Shown here: in pieces, positions 1-7,794 of the stretch
Numbering within the stretch: position 1 is the stretch's first letter
How the letters are laid out: every line of letters starts with the position of its first letter
Assembly: GCA_019415645.1 (NCBI GenBank)
Contig: DXYV01000001.1
Coordinates: forward strand, 100,444-164,443
DNA: 64,000 nucleotides
DNA from: Clostridiales bacterium
GTDB taxonomy: Bacteria > Bacillota > Clostridia > Oscillospirales > Oscillospiraceae
Direction of reading: 5' to 3'
Notes under the pieces: generated by a model
The model's input: only the letters and a program-made list of their open reading frames with translations
What the model was told of the DNA's origin: nothing
The model's database searches: none
Position numbers and translations under genes: made by a program

Positions 1-2
1 CC

Positions 3-560
3 ACCTGGTCCACCCAGCTGGTGGCTCTGGCCCAGTTCGTGGGCGTGGTTGTCCTGGTGCTGCTCCACTTCCCCCGCTGCAAGAAGATCGGCTTTGCCCG
101 CATCCTCTCCCAGGGCTGTACCGCCATGTGGCCCTTCCTGCTGCTGGCCGGCTGTGTGTATGGCTTCGGTCAGGTGGTCACCTCCGCCGCCGTTGTCGCG
201 CCGGTGCAGGAGTGGGTGCTGGGTCTGAACCTGAACCCCTACATCACCGCCATGGTGTCCGTGGCCATCATCGCCGGCCTGTGCACCGACGGTATCTCCG
301 CCATGATGGTGTGGCTGCCCATGTTTGGTCAGCAGTACCTGGATATGGGCGTCAACGCGGGCGCTCTGCGCCGTCTGCTGCTGTGCACCACGCAGACCTT
401 CGACTCCCTGCCCCATGCCCAGTCCATCGCCAACACCCTGGGCGTGTTCGGTCTGACCCACAAGCAGGCCTACAAGGAGCTGTTTGTCACCACCGTCATC
501 TTCCCCACGATCTTCTCCATTTTCTGCTGCATCTGCTGTATCCTGTTCTACCCGGTGTAA
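3..560 (+). CDS. GntP/citrate-type permease, C-terminal part (5' end outside window)
   Basis: The reading frame is open from the first bases, so the gene starts before the window. About 185 residues remain, with at least four hydrophobic segments and a strongly hydrophobic C-terminus. The stretch SLPHAQS followed by a GLTHKQAYKELF-type sequence resembles the C-terminal part of GntP-type gluconate/organic-acid:proton symporters, which have a similar proline-histidine turn and a GLTH-x-SYKD-type helix. Substrate cannot be told from this fragment. A weak hairpin follows the stop. Family-level call is moderate; alternatives are other ion-transporter-superfamily carboxylate permeases. Confidence 0.7.
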   Translation, partial: TWSTQLVALAQFVGVVVLVLLHFPRCKKIGFARILSQGCTAMWPFLLLAGCVYGFGQVVTSAAVVAPVQEWVLGLNLNPYITAMVSVAIIAGLCTDGISAMMVWLPMFGQQYLDMGVNAGALRRLLLCTTQTFDSLPHAQSIANTLGVFGLTHKQAYKELFVTTVIFPTIFSIFCCICCILFYPV

Positions 561-586
561 GCAGTCCGCTCTCCCCGATGTTTTCC

Positions 587-622
587 AAGGGGCCGTCCGA
601 TGTTCGCGGGCGGCCCCTTTGG
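587..622 (+). terminator. Possible rho-independent terminator after permease
   Basis: AAGGGGCCG pairs with CGGCCCCTT across a short loop. It ends in only three T residues, so termination may be weak. Confidence 0.45.
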
Positions 623-725
623 AGCTGCCCGGCATTTTTCCGCCGCTTTCCCATGTTTCCTCCCACGCGCAGGGCCGTCCGCCCCGCTGCGCGGGCCAAC
701 TTCGCGTGATGAACGGAGGTCTTCC

Positions 726-1805
726 ATGAAAGGCAACCACTCTGCCGCGCTGCGGGCCCTGTATATCATTCTGGTACCCGTGGTCCTGCTCATCATCCTG
801 CTCAATTCCGGCTGGCTCCAGCGTCTGCTGCCCGCCGCCACCGTCCACGGTGAGACCTACTCCGTGGTGCGTTACAATTTCTATTACTTCGACTATTACA
901 ATTCCTTCCTGGAGCAATACGAGGACCAGCTGGACGAGCTGGGCTATGACCCTGAACAGGCCGACAGCGAACAAATTCGTGACGACGGGCTCTCCTGGAA
1001 GGAATTTTTCCGGCGCGAGGCGGAAGCAAATCTGGCCGAGACCGCTTACTACTGCGACCTGGCTCAGGCCGCCGGCTATGCCTTCTCCGAGGAGGAGCTG
1101 GCCCCGGTGGCGGAACAGGTGGCAAAAAATGAGGCTCAGCGCGCCCAATATGGCATCAGTTCCAACAACTATTATATTTCCTACTATGGCGCGGGCATGA
1201 ACGAGGAACGCTATGTCCAGGAGCTGACCCGCAAGGTGCAGGCCCAGGCCTATAAGGCTCATCTGGAGGCGGCCTACACCCCCGCGCCGGCGGAGGTCGC
1301 CCAATGGAGGGCCGAACATCCGGAGACCGATTATCAGGCCGTCCATCTGCGGGTGATCACCCTGGAAGCCCTGCCCGACCGGGCCACCGGCGAAATCGGC
1401 TCCGCTCAGCTGGATGCCCTGTCGGCCAAGCTGGAGCGGCTGGTGGCGCGCTACGAAAGCGGTGTGGACTTCGCCCAGCTTCAGGCCGCCTTCTCCTCCC
1501 GCGCTCTGGGCGACGATGCCGGTGTGCTGCGTGATGCCACGACGGACGATCTGCCCGCGGGCCTGGCCAGCTGGTGCCTGGCCAATCAGGGGACACTGAC
1601 CGCCGGCGACACCTACTCTTATGTGGATTCTCAGACCGGCACGGCCTACTTTGCCGTGCTGGACGGTCTGGGCGATTCCGGCCCGGAGCTGGATGCGGAG
1701 GCCGCGCTCAGCGCCCAGGCCATCGAAACCGCCCAGCAGACGGCCCTGGAGACCGATTACGCGGTATCCCGCAACCCGCTGGGTATGCAGCTGGCTACCA
1801 CCTGA
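726..1805 (+). CDS. SurA/PrsA-like membrane-anchored protein with degenerate PPIase region
   Basis: 359 residues. The start at 726 is chosen because GGAGGT lies 8 bases upstream; the frame is open further 5' but without a ribosome site. Residues about 10-30 form a hydrophobic signal anchor. The middle is a charged, tyrosine-rich helical region typical of SurA N-terminal-like chaperone segments. Residues about 200-320 resemble a parvulin PPIase domain by layout (LRVITLEA start, then FAQLQAAFSS), but the usual conserved signature is weak. A role as an extracytoplasmic folding factor is inferred. The next gene starts 14 bases downstream, so the two are probably co-transcribed. Confidence 0.6.
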   Translation: MKGNHSAALRALYIILVPVVLLIILLNSGWLQRLLPAATVHGETYSVVRYNFYYFDYYNSFLEQYEDQLDELGYDPEQADSEQIRDDGLSWKEFFRREAEANLAETAYYCDLAQAAGYAFSEEELAPVAEQVAKNEAQRAQYGISSNNYYISYYGAGMNEERYVQELTRKVQAQAYKAHLEAAYTPAPAEVAQWRAEHPETDYQAVHLRVITLEALPDRATGEIGSAQLDALSAKLERLVARYESGVDFAQLQAAFSSRALGDDAGVLRDATTDDLPAGLASWCLANQGTLTAGDTYSYVDSQTGTAYFAVLDGLGDSGPELDAEAALSAQAIETAQQTALETDYAVSRNPLGMQLATT

Positions 1806-1819
1806 CAGGAGGGCGCGCT

Positions 1820-2890
1820 ATGAGCAAACGAAAGAAGAAAACTCCGGCTCCGGAGCCCCAGACGCCCCCGACCCAGGACAAGACCACCCCTGGAAAGGAA
1901 CGGCGCAATCTGGCCAAGCATTCCACCATCCTGTTTGTCGTCACCGCCATCGCCCTGCTGGCCATCTTCCTGGGGCGGTGGGTGTACGCCATTACGGAGG
2001 GCTATTTCGCCAGCTTTGTGCAGCGGGACGCCTCGGTGTCCGAAGCGGTGAGTCACATGGACGGATTGGAACCCACCATCGGCGAGAGCGAACGGATGCT
2101 GCCCCTTCAGCAGGAGTGGGACCTGTTCACCTCCTCCCGCCTGCGGGATGAGGTAACGGTCACCGCAGCGGACGGCGTGACCCTGCATGGCTATCTCTAT
2201 GACGAGGGCAGCGACGTGACGGTGGTGGTCCTGCCCCGCTACAATCAGGACGGCACCGCGGACTTTCTGCCCGGTCCCTGGCTGTGGGAGGAGACCGGCT
2301 GCAACCTTCTCCTGCCCGACCCCCGGGCCCACGGGGAGAGCGGTGGGGACTACTTCGGCTTCGGCTATCTGGAGCAGAACGATCTGGTCTGCTGGCTGGA
2401 TTGGGCGGAGGAGACCTTAGGCGAGCAGACCTTCCTCCTCTGGGGCGAGGGCACCGGCGCCAACACTGCGCTGTTCGCCGCCGCCAGCGGCCTGCTGCCG
2501 GACAGCGTGGCCTTCCTGGTGGCGGAGAGCCCCTACGCCTCCCTCCACCAGCTGGTCTCCACCGGGATCTGGAACTGGTATCAGGTGCCCGCCTTCCCCT
2601 TCCTCAATACCATCGAATGGAAACTGGCCCGCAGCGACGCCGGTTATACCGTGGAGGATGCCAACCTGGGTGCGGCGCTGGAGAACAGCTCCGCCAGCCT
2701 TCCCGTGCTGTTTCTTTTCTCCGACGGGGATGCGTACATCCGCCCGGAGTGGAGCGAAGCGGTCTACGACCGCTATCCAGGTCCCAAGGAGCTGGTGCGT
2801 GGCAGCGGTTCCCACGGTACGCTCTATTCCGAGGAGAGTACCGCGATCACCGCGCTGCTCCGTCAGTGGTGCGACACTTACCTCCCCTAA
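1820..2890 (+). CDS. Alpha/beta-hydrolase-fold membrane protein, nucleophile apparently lost
   Basis: 356 residues with a charged, proline-rich cytoplasmic N-terminus, one membrane segment at about residues 34-56, then an alpha/beta-hydrolase domain of the membrane-anchored YqkD-like type. Landmarks are DPRAHGES, the elbow LLWGEGTGAN, the acid region FSDGDAYI and a C-terminal GSGSHGTLY histidine region. In active hydrolases the elbow reads G-x-S-x-G. Here it is G-E-G-T-G, so the nucleophilic serine is replaced by Gly211. The protein may be catalytically dead or work differently. GGAGG lies 8 bases before the ATG, and a strong terminator follows. Confidence 0.7.
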   Translation: MSKRKKKTPAPEPQTPPTQDKTTPGKERRNLAKHSTILFVVTAIALLAIFLGRWVYAITEGYFASFVQRDASVSEAVSHMDGLEPTIGESERMLPLQQEWDLFTSSRLRDEVTVTAADGVTLHGYLYDEGSDVTVVVLPRYNQDGTADFLPGPWLWEETGCNLLLPDPRAHGESGGDYFGFGYLEQNDLVCWLDWAEETLGEQTFLLWGEGTGANTALFAAASGLLPDSVAFLVAESPYASLHQLVSTGIWNWYQVPAFPFLNTIEWKLARSDAGYTVEDANLGAALENSSASLPVLFLFSDGDAYIRPEWSEAVYDRYPGPKELVRGSGSHGTLYSEESTAITALLRQWCDTYLP

Positions 2891-2964
2891 TCCGTCATCC
2901 GGCCAAAGTCCGCACCGCTCGCAACGCCCGGAGGGGCATTTCTCGCGCCGGGTTCCTCCGGCGT

Positions 2965-3000
2965 AAAAAAGGCAAGCCGCAGCTGCGGCTTGCCTTTTTT
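2965..3000 (+). terminator. Rho-independent terminator
   Basis: A perfect hairpin GGCAAGCCGCAG/CTGCGGCTTGCC is flanked by A6 and T6, so it could work in both directions. It ends the surA-like/hydrolase unit. Confidence 0.9.
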
Positions 3001-3041
3001 GCATTTTTCCGCTAAACTAAAAGGGAAAGCGGGGGATTTTC

Positions 3042-4325
3042 GTGTCTGACTCCAACACCATCGAGCTGCTCTGCCAGCTGACGCACATCTCCAATCTCCA
3101 GCAGCTGTGCGATTTGACCTACTCGATTACCGGCAATCCGGTGTTCATCAGCGACCTGGCCCATACCATTCTGGCCTACACCAAGTGCGTGGTGGTCTCC
3201 AATCCGCTGTGGGAGGAGACCGTAGTCCAGGCCCACCTGGAACGCAACACCCTGCGCCAGGACCGGGAGGTTGGCTCGGTCCACCTGCTGTCCACCGAAT
3301 CCCACTGGCCTGTGCTGGTCACCGACGACTATATCCCCTATCCCCGTATTATCAAAACCCTGAGCAGCGAGGGCCAAGCCGTGGGCGTCATGGTCCTTAC
3401 CTCCTACCTTCAGCCTTTTGGCGATCATGACCGGGAGCTGGTGGAGCTGATCTCCTCCTTCGCAGTTCCCTGTCTGATGCGGGAGCGCTACCACATCTCC
3501 CCCAACAACCGGGCGGTGGAGAACTACTTCATCAAGCTGCTGGACGGCGCGGTGTTTAGTCGGGAGCGTGTGATCAAACGGCTGGACGTGTTGGGCTACG
3601 CGCTGCGTCCCTACACCTATGTGCTCACCGTCTGCGCCAAGGACGGGACCGGTGGGCAGGATTCCAAGGATCTGAACACGATCATCGCCGAGCTGGCCGC
3701 CACCCTTCGCGGCTGCGTATTCCTCTACAACTCCACGTTGGTCTGCCTCTATGGCTGCGACCATGCGATCTCCGACTGGCCCGGCCAGGTGCCGGGGCTG
3801 GGGGAGTGTCTGGAACGCAACGACCTGATCGCCGGCGTCAGCCGGCAGGTGTCCGGCCTGGAGCGGCTGCGGGAGTATTACCTCCAGGCCCAGGAGATTT
3901 TGGAGCTGGGCCGCCGGCTGGAGCGGCGCTACGCCTGTTATCCCTACGACAACCTCTCCTCCTTTCTCCTGCTGGACCGGCTCCCGCGGGAGAGTCTGGA
4001 CCTTTACTGCCATCAGCAGATTCAGGAGCTTGGGGCCTACGACCTGACGCACAATACCGAGCTGTGCATCACCCTTCAGGTCTATCTGGAGCAGGCCAAA
4101 AGCCTGGCTCGCACCGCCGACATTCTGTTCATCCACCGCAACACCGTGCGCTATCGCATCAACCGCTGCATGGAGCTGCTGGGCAACCGGCTGGAGGACG
4201 GAAATATGATTTTTGCCTACATCCTCTCCCTGCGTATTCTGGAATACGAGCGCAAAATTCTCCATGCGGAACCCTACCCCTCTCAAAAATCCCTGCCAAC
4301 AGCCGGCGATTTGCCGGATGCCTGA
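3042..4325 (+). CDS. PucR-family transcriptional regulator
   Basis: 427 residues from a GTG start. The C-terminal 60-70 residues carry the PucR-type helix-turn-helix: a long helix with YLEQAKSLARTADIL, then FIHRNTVRYRINRCMELLG. The N-terminal two thirds is a sensory region with a GAF/GGDEF-like arrangement common in this family. PucR regulators usually respond to purine, amino-acid or aromatic catabolites; no target is obvious, since the gene stands alone between two terminators. The start is preceded by only a G-rich, imperfect ribosome site, so a short shift is possible. Confidence 0.85.
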   Translation: MSDSNTIELLCQLTHISNLQQLCDLTYSITGNPVFISDLAHTILAYTKCVVVSNPLWEETVVQAHLERNTLRQDREVGSVHLLSTESHWPVLVTDDYIPYPRIIKTLSSEGQAVGVMVLTSYLQPFGDHDRELVELISSFAVPCLMRERYHISPNNRAVENYFIKLLDGAVFSRERVIKRLDVLGYALRPYTYVLTVCAKDGTGGQDSKDLNTIIAELAATLRGCVFLYNSTLVCLYGCDHAISDWPGQVPGLGECLERNDLIAGVSRQVSGLERLREYYLQAQEILELGRRLERRYACYPYDNLSSFLLLDRLPRESLDLYCHQQIQELGAYDLTHNTELCITLQVYLEQAKSLARTADILFIHRNTVRYRINRCMELLGNRLEDGNMIFAYILSLRILEYERKILHAEPYPSQKSLPTAGDLPDA

Positions 4326-4376
4326 ACGCCTGCCGCTTTGTGTTCTGGGCAGCCAACTATCACACCGGGGCGCACC

Positions 4377-4430
4377 AAAAAGCAGGACAAGGGCCGCTGT
4401 CTGTCAGACAGCGGCCCTTGTCCTGCTTTC
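4377..4430. terminator. Bidirectional terminator between PucR gene and serA
   Basis: A very long inverted repeat, AGCAGGACAAGGGCCGCTGT with its complement around a short loop at about 4402-4406, sits exactly between two convergent stops. Confidence 0.85.
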
Positions 4431-4436
4431 TACTGC

Positions 4437-5606
4437 TCAGCGGATGACTCGCACCCGCAGGATTCCGGGGATGGTCTTGATCTCGCCGATGACCTTCTCG
4501 TCCACCTCGGCGCTGACGTCCACCATAGTGTAGGCGTAATCGCCCTTGGATTTGTTGGTCATGTTCTCCACGTTGACCCCCTCCTTGGACAGCAGCATGG
4601 TGATGTTGGCCAGCATGGCGGGGATGTTGCGGTGAATGATGCCCAGGCGCAGCGCGCCGGAGCGGGCCATCTCCACGTTGGGCAGATTGACCGAATTCTT
4701 GATATTGCCGTTCTCCAGGTAATCGCTCAGCTCCTGGGCGGCCATGACCGCGCAGTTCTCCTCGCTCTCCGGAGAGGAGGCGCCCAGATGGGGAATGGCC
4801 ACCACGTGCTTCGCCAGCGTGATCTTATTGTTGGGGAAGTCCGTGACGTAGCAGGCCACCTTCCCGGATTCCAGGGCGGCGATCATATCGTCGTCGTTGA
4901 CCAGCTCGCCCCGGGCCAGGTTGATGACACGCACGCCGTCCTTCATCTTCGCCAGGGACTCGGCGTTGATGGTCTCCTTGGTGGAATCCATATAGGGGAC
5001 GTGGATGGTGACGTAATCCGCGTTCTGGTAGAGTACGTCCGGGTCCTTTACCACATGGACGTGGCGGTCCAGGCGCAGGGCGGCATCCACAGAGAGATAG
5101 GGGTCGTAGCCATAGACCTCCATGCCCAGGGACAGGGCGATGTTGGCCACCAGCGCACCGATGGCGCCCAGGCCGATGACGCCCAGCGTCTTGCGGTAGA
5201 TCTCCGGGCCCACAAAGGCGGATTTGCCCTTCTCCACCGCGGCGGCCACGTCCACCCCCTCGGTCATAGCCTGCTCCCGCACCCAGGCGGAACCGCCCAG
5301 AACGTCGCGGGAGGCGATGAGCATGGCGCAGATGACCAGCTCTTTCACCGCGTTGGCGTTGGCGCCGGGGGTATTGAACACCACGATGCCCGCCTCGGAG
5401 CAGCGGTCGATGGGAATGTTGTTGGTGCCCGCTCCAGCGCGGGCGATGGCCCGCAGGTTCTCCGGGAAGGCGTAGTCGTGCATCTTGGCGGAGCGGACCA
5501 GAATGCCGTCCTCGCTCTGCACATCGTCCCCCACCACAAAGCGGTCGGCCGGCAGCAGCGCCAGGCCCTTGGGGGAAATTTTGTTCATGGTCTTGATTTT
5601 ATACAT
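4437..5606 (-). CDS. serA: D-3-phosphoglycerate dehydrogenase
   Basis: 389 residues. It catalyses NAD-dependent oxidation of 3-phosphoglycerate to 3-phosphohydroxypyruvate, the first step of serine synthesis. The Rossmann motif GLGAIGALVAN is at about residues 147-157, the catalytic arginine is in LARGELVN, and the histidine region is PHLGASSPE. A C-terminal ACT domain (about 320-389, beginning LGIIHRNIPAML) suggests feedback control by serine. AGGGAGGAT precedes the ATG. It lies 20 bases downstream of serC, so serC-serA is an operon. Confidence 0.96.
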   Translation of the reverse strand: MYKIKTMNKISPKGLALLPADRFVVGDDVQSEDGILVRSAKMHDYAFPENLRAIARAGAGTNNIPIDRCSEAGIVVFNTPGANANAVKELVICAMLIASRDVLGGSAWVREQAMTEGVDVAAAVEKGKSAFVGPEIYRKTLGVIGLGAIGALVANIALSLGMEVYGYDPYLSVDAALRLDRHVHVVKDPDVLYQNADYVTIHVPYMDSTKETINAESLAKMKDGVRVINLARGELVNDDDMIAALESGKVACYVTDFPNNKITLAKHVVAIPHLGASSPESEENCAVMAAQELSDYLENGNIKNSVNLPNVEMARSGALRLGIIHRNIPAMLANITMLLSKEGVNVENMTNKSKGDYAYTMVDVSAEVDEKVIGEIKTIPGILRVRVIR

Positions 5607-5626
5607 GATACGGATCCTCCCTTGGA

Positions 5627-6712
5627 TCAGTTGTTCTTGTCAAATTCCTGGATGAATTGGGCCAGCTTCTCCACGCCCTCCACAGGCATGGCGTTGTAGA
5701 TGGACGCGCGCATACCGCCCACGGAGCGGTGCCCCTTCAGGTTGACGAAGCCCGCGGCGGTGGCCTCGGCGACGAACTTCGCGTCCAGCTCCTCGGAGAC
5801 CGAGCGGAAGGTCACGTTCATATCGGAACGGGAGCCCACCTCAGCCGGGCAGTGGAACAGCCGGGAGTTGTCCAGTACGTCATAGAGCAGCTGGGCCTTG
5901 CCGTGCTTGATCTTCTCCATGCCTTCCACACCGCCCTTGGAATCCAGCCATTCCAGCACCAGGCCCAGCATATAGATACACCAGCAGGGCGGCGTATTGT
6001 ACATGGAGTCCTTGTCGATCATGGTCTTGTAGTTCATCATCAGCGGAGTGTAGGGCAGCTCGTGCCCGGCCAGATCCTCCCGGACGATGGCGATGGTCAG
6101 GCCGGCCGGAGCCAGGTTCTTCTGTGCGCCGCCGAAGATAATCCCGTACTTGGACACGTCCACGGGACGGGAGAGGAAGTCGGAGGACATATCGCACACC
6201 AGGGGCACATCGCCGGTCTCGGGCACATACTGCCACTCCGTGCCGTAAATGGTGTTGTTGGCGCAGTAGTAGAAGTAGGAGGCCTCCGGGTCCAGATTCA
6301 GCTGGTCCTGGGTGGGGATGTAGGTGTGGTTGCGGTCCTCGGAGGAGGCGGCCAGATGGATGTCGCCGTACTTCTTGGCCTCCTTGTAGGCGATGTTGGC
6401 GAAGTTGCCCGTCACGGCATAGTCGGCCTTGCCGGTCTTGCCGATCAGGTTCAGCGGCACCATGGAGAACTGGGTGGACGCGCCGCCCTGGAGGAAGAGG
6501 ATCTTATAGTTGTCCGGCACATGGAACAGCCGGCGGAAATTGGCCTGGGTATCCTCAAAGATCTTCAGAAACACCTTAGATCGGTGACTCATCTCCATAA
6601 CGGACATACCGGAACCGCCGTAGTTGGTGATCTCTGAGCCGGCCCGGGTGAGGACTTCCAGCGGGAGCATGGAAGGGCCTGCGGAGAAGTTGTAAACGCG
6701 CTCGTTTGCCAT
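5627..6712 (-). CDS. serC: Phosphoserine aminotransferase
   Basis: 361 residues beginning MANERVYNFSAGPSMLP, the family hallmark (F-x-AGP). It is a PLP-dependent class-V aminotransferase that converts 3-phosphohydroxypyruvate to phosphoserine. The PLP lysine is in GGAQKNLAPAG at about residue 197. GAAAGGGGAAACACTC precedes the ATG. It is the first gene of the serC-serA operon, downstream of the promoter and palindrome at 6748-6805. Confidence 0.97.
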   Translation of the reverse strand: MANERVYNFSAGPSMLPLEVLTRAGSEITNYGGSGMSVMEMSHRSKVFLKIFEDTQANFRRLFHVPDNYKILFLQGGASTQFSMVPLNLIGKTGKADYAVTGNFANIAYKEAKKYGDIHLAASSEDRNHTYIPTQDQLNLDPEASYFYYCANNTIYGTEWQYVPETGDVPLVCDMSSDFLSRPVDVSKYGIIFGGAQKNLAPAGLTIAIVREDLAGHELPYTPLMMNYKTMIDKDSMYNTPPCWCIYMLGLVLEWLDSKGGVEGMEKIKHGKAQLLYDVLDNSRLFHCPAEVGSRSDMNVTFRSVSEELDAKFVAEATAAGFVNLKGHRSVGGMRASIYNAMPVEGVEKLAQFIQEFDKNN

Positions 6713-6747
6713 GAGTGTTTCCCCTTTCTAAGATGTGGAATGGTACT

Positions 6748-6769
6748 ATACTTCATTATAATAAAGTAT
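6748..6769. promoter_or_regulatory. 22-bp near-palindrome at serC transcription start, candidate operator
   Basis: ATACTTCATTA and TAATAAAGTAT form an inverted repeat matching at 20 of 22 positions. It covers about +1 to +22 of the serC transcript, a typical repressor position. The binding protein is unknown. Confidence 0.5.
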
Positions 6770-6776
6770 TAGTTTC

Positions 6777-6805
6777 ATTATAGCCCGGCAAAAGTACCCC
6801 GTCAA
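6777..6805 (-). promoter_or_regulatory. Sigma-A promoter for serC-serA
   Basis: On the minus strand TTGACG (6800-6805) and a perfect TATAAT (6777-6782) are separated by exactly 17 bases. Predicted transcription starts near 6770. Confidence 0.85.
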
Positions 6806-6866
6806 TGCAACAACCCCCCGAAAAACCACTGGACTTGCCTAGCTAACTTTGTGGAGTTTTTAACTT

Positions 6867-6901
6867 TTGCTGTTTTCTTTTCGGATTCGCTATGCTAAAA
6901 T
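6867..6901 (+). promoter_or_regulatory. Possible promoter for the DRTGG/sensory-hydrogenase unit
   Basis: TAAAAT at 6896-6901 has a weak TTTTCT 17 bases upstream. An alternative pair is TTGCTG (6867) and TATGCT (6891) with 18-base spacing. Either would start transcription about 80 bases before the first gene. Confidence 0.4.
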
Positions 6902-6984
6902 AAAGAATAGACAGCCCGTTTCCGGCTGAACAACGTGCGCGGACCGGAACCCGCGCGATCCTGACGGCACTGGGAGGAGTCGCA

Positions 6985-7326
6985 ATGACACTACAACAGG
7001 TAAAAGACATTCTGGGCGCCAAAGTCCTGACAGGCGAGGAGTATCTGGGGCGCGAGGTGCTGTCCGCCTGCGGCAGCGATTTTATGAGCGACGTGCTGGC
7101 CTACGTCAAAAACCAAGCGCTTCTGCTCACCGGACTGGTCAATCCCCAGGTGATCCGCACGGCTGAGATGATGGATATGCAGTGTATCGTCTTTGTCCGG
7201 GGCAAGGTGCCCGACGAGAATATGCTGGCCATGGCTGCGGACCGGGAGATTCTGGTCATGACCACCGAGCATCCCATGTATATCTCCTGCGGCCTGCTGT
7301 ACAGCAATGGTCTGGTGGGGGTGTGA
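6985..7326 (+). CDS. DRTGG-domain protein
   Basis: 113 residues from the ATG at 6985, with GGGAGG upstream. The whole protein matches the small DRTGG-type fold: an N-terminal VKDILGAKVLTGEEYLGREV segment, then LLTGLVNP and a C-terminal TEHPMYISCGLLYSNGL segment. Such stand-alone domains occur in clostridial hydrogenase clusters, and the fold is also found in phosphotransacetylase and CBS-DRTGG proteins, where ligand sensing is suspected. It heads a unit with an ATP-binding protein and a degenerate hydrogenase, so a sensor or partner-binding role is inferred. Confidence 0.75.
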   Translation: MTLQQVKDILGAKVLTGEEYLGREVLSACGSDFMSDVLAYVKNQALLLTGLVNPQVIRTAEMMDMQCIVFVRGKVPDENMLAMAADREILVMTTEHPMYISCGLLYSNGLVGV

Positions 7327-7327
7327 T

Positions 7328-7753
7328 ATGGCTGGTCCACTGCATCTTTCCTATGAGGTGGAGGGCGGCGACCTGACCCAGGCCGGCGAGGCTTCCAGCC
7401 AGATGAAGCAGACCCTCAAGCAGTTGGGGTTCCCGCCCGATGTGATTCGCCGCGCCTCCGTGTGCATGTACGAGGGGGAGATCAACATGGTCATCCACGC
7501 TGACGGCGGCACCGCCACGGTGGAGGTGGGTCTGAACGACATCACCATCACCCTGGCTGACCACGGTCCTGGAATCCCCGACATCCAGCAGGCCATGGAG
7601 CCCGGCTGGTCCACCGCGGGCGAAACCGCCCGGGATCTGGGCTTCGGCGCCGGCATGGGCCTGCCCAACATGAAAAAATACAGCGACGAGATGGATGTGC
7701 AGTCCACGGTGGGCGTCGGCACCACTGTGACCATGACCATTAAAATGGCCTGA
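7328..7753 (+). CDS. Anti-sigma-factor-type ATP-binding protein (HATPase)
   Basis: 141 residues. GHKL ATPase motifs are visible: N-box MYEGEINMVIHA (about 51-62), G1 box ADHGPGIPD (about 79-87) and G2 box GFGAGMGLPNMKKY. This is the arrangement of RsbW/SpoIIAB/RsbT-type serine kinases. The start lies 1 base beyond the stop of the preceding gene, so translation is probably coupled. With the DRTGG and hydrogenase neighbours it probably transmits a redox or hydrogen signal; its partner is not identified. Confidence 0.8.
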   Translation: MAGPLHLSYEVEGGDLTQAGEASSQMKQTLKQLGFPPDVIRRASVCMYEGEINMVIHADGGTATVEVGLNDITITLADHGPGIPDIQQAMEPGWSTAGETARDLGFGAGMGLPNMKKYSDEMDVQSTVGVGTTVTMTIKMA

Positions 7754-7794
7754 TTTTCGCGCATCCCTATTCCGGAAAGGAGGCTCCGGCTGTT

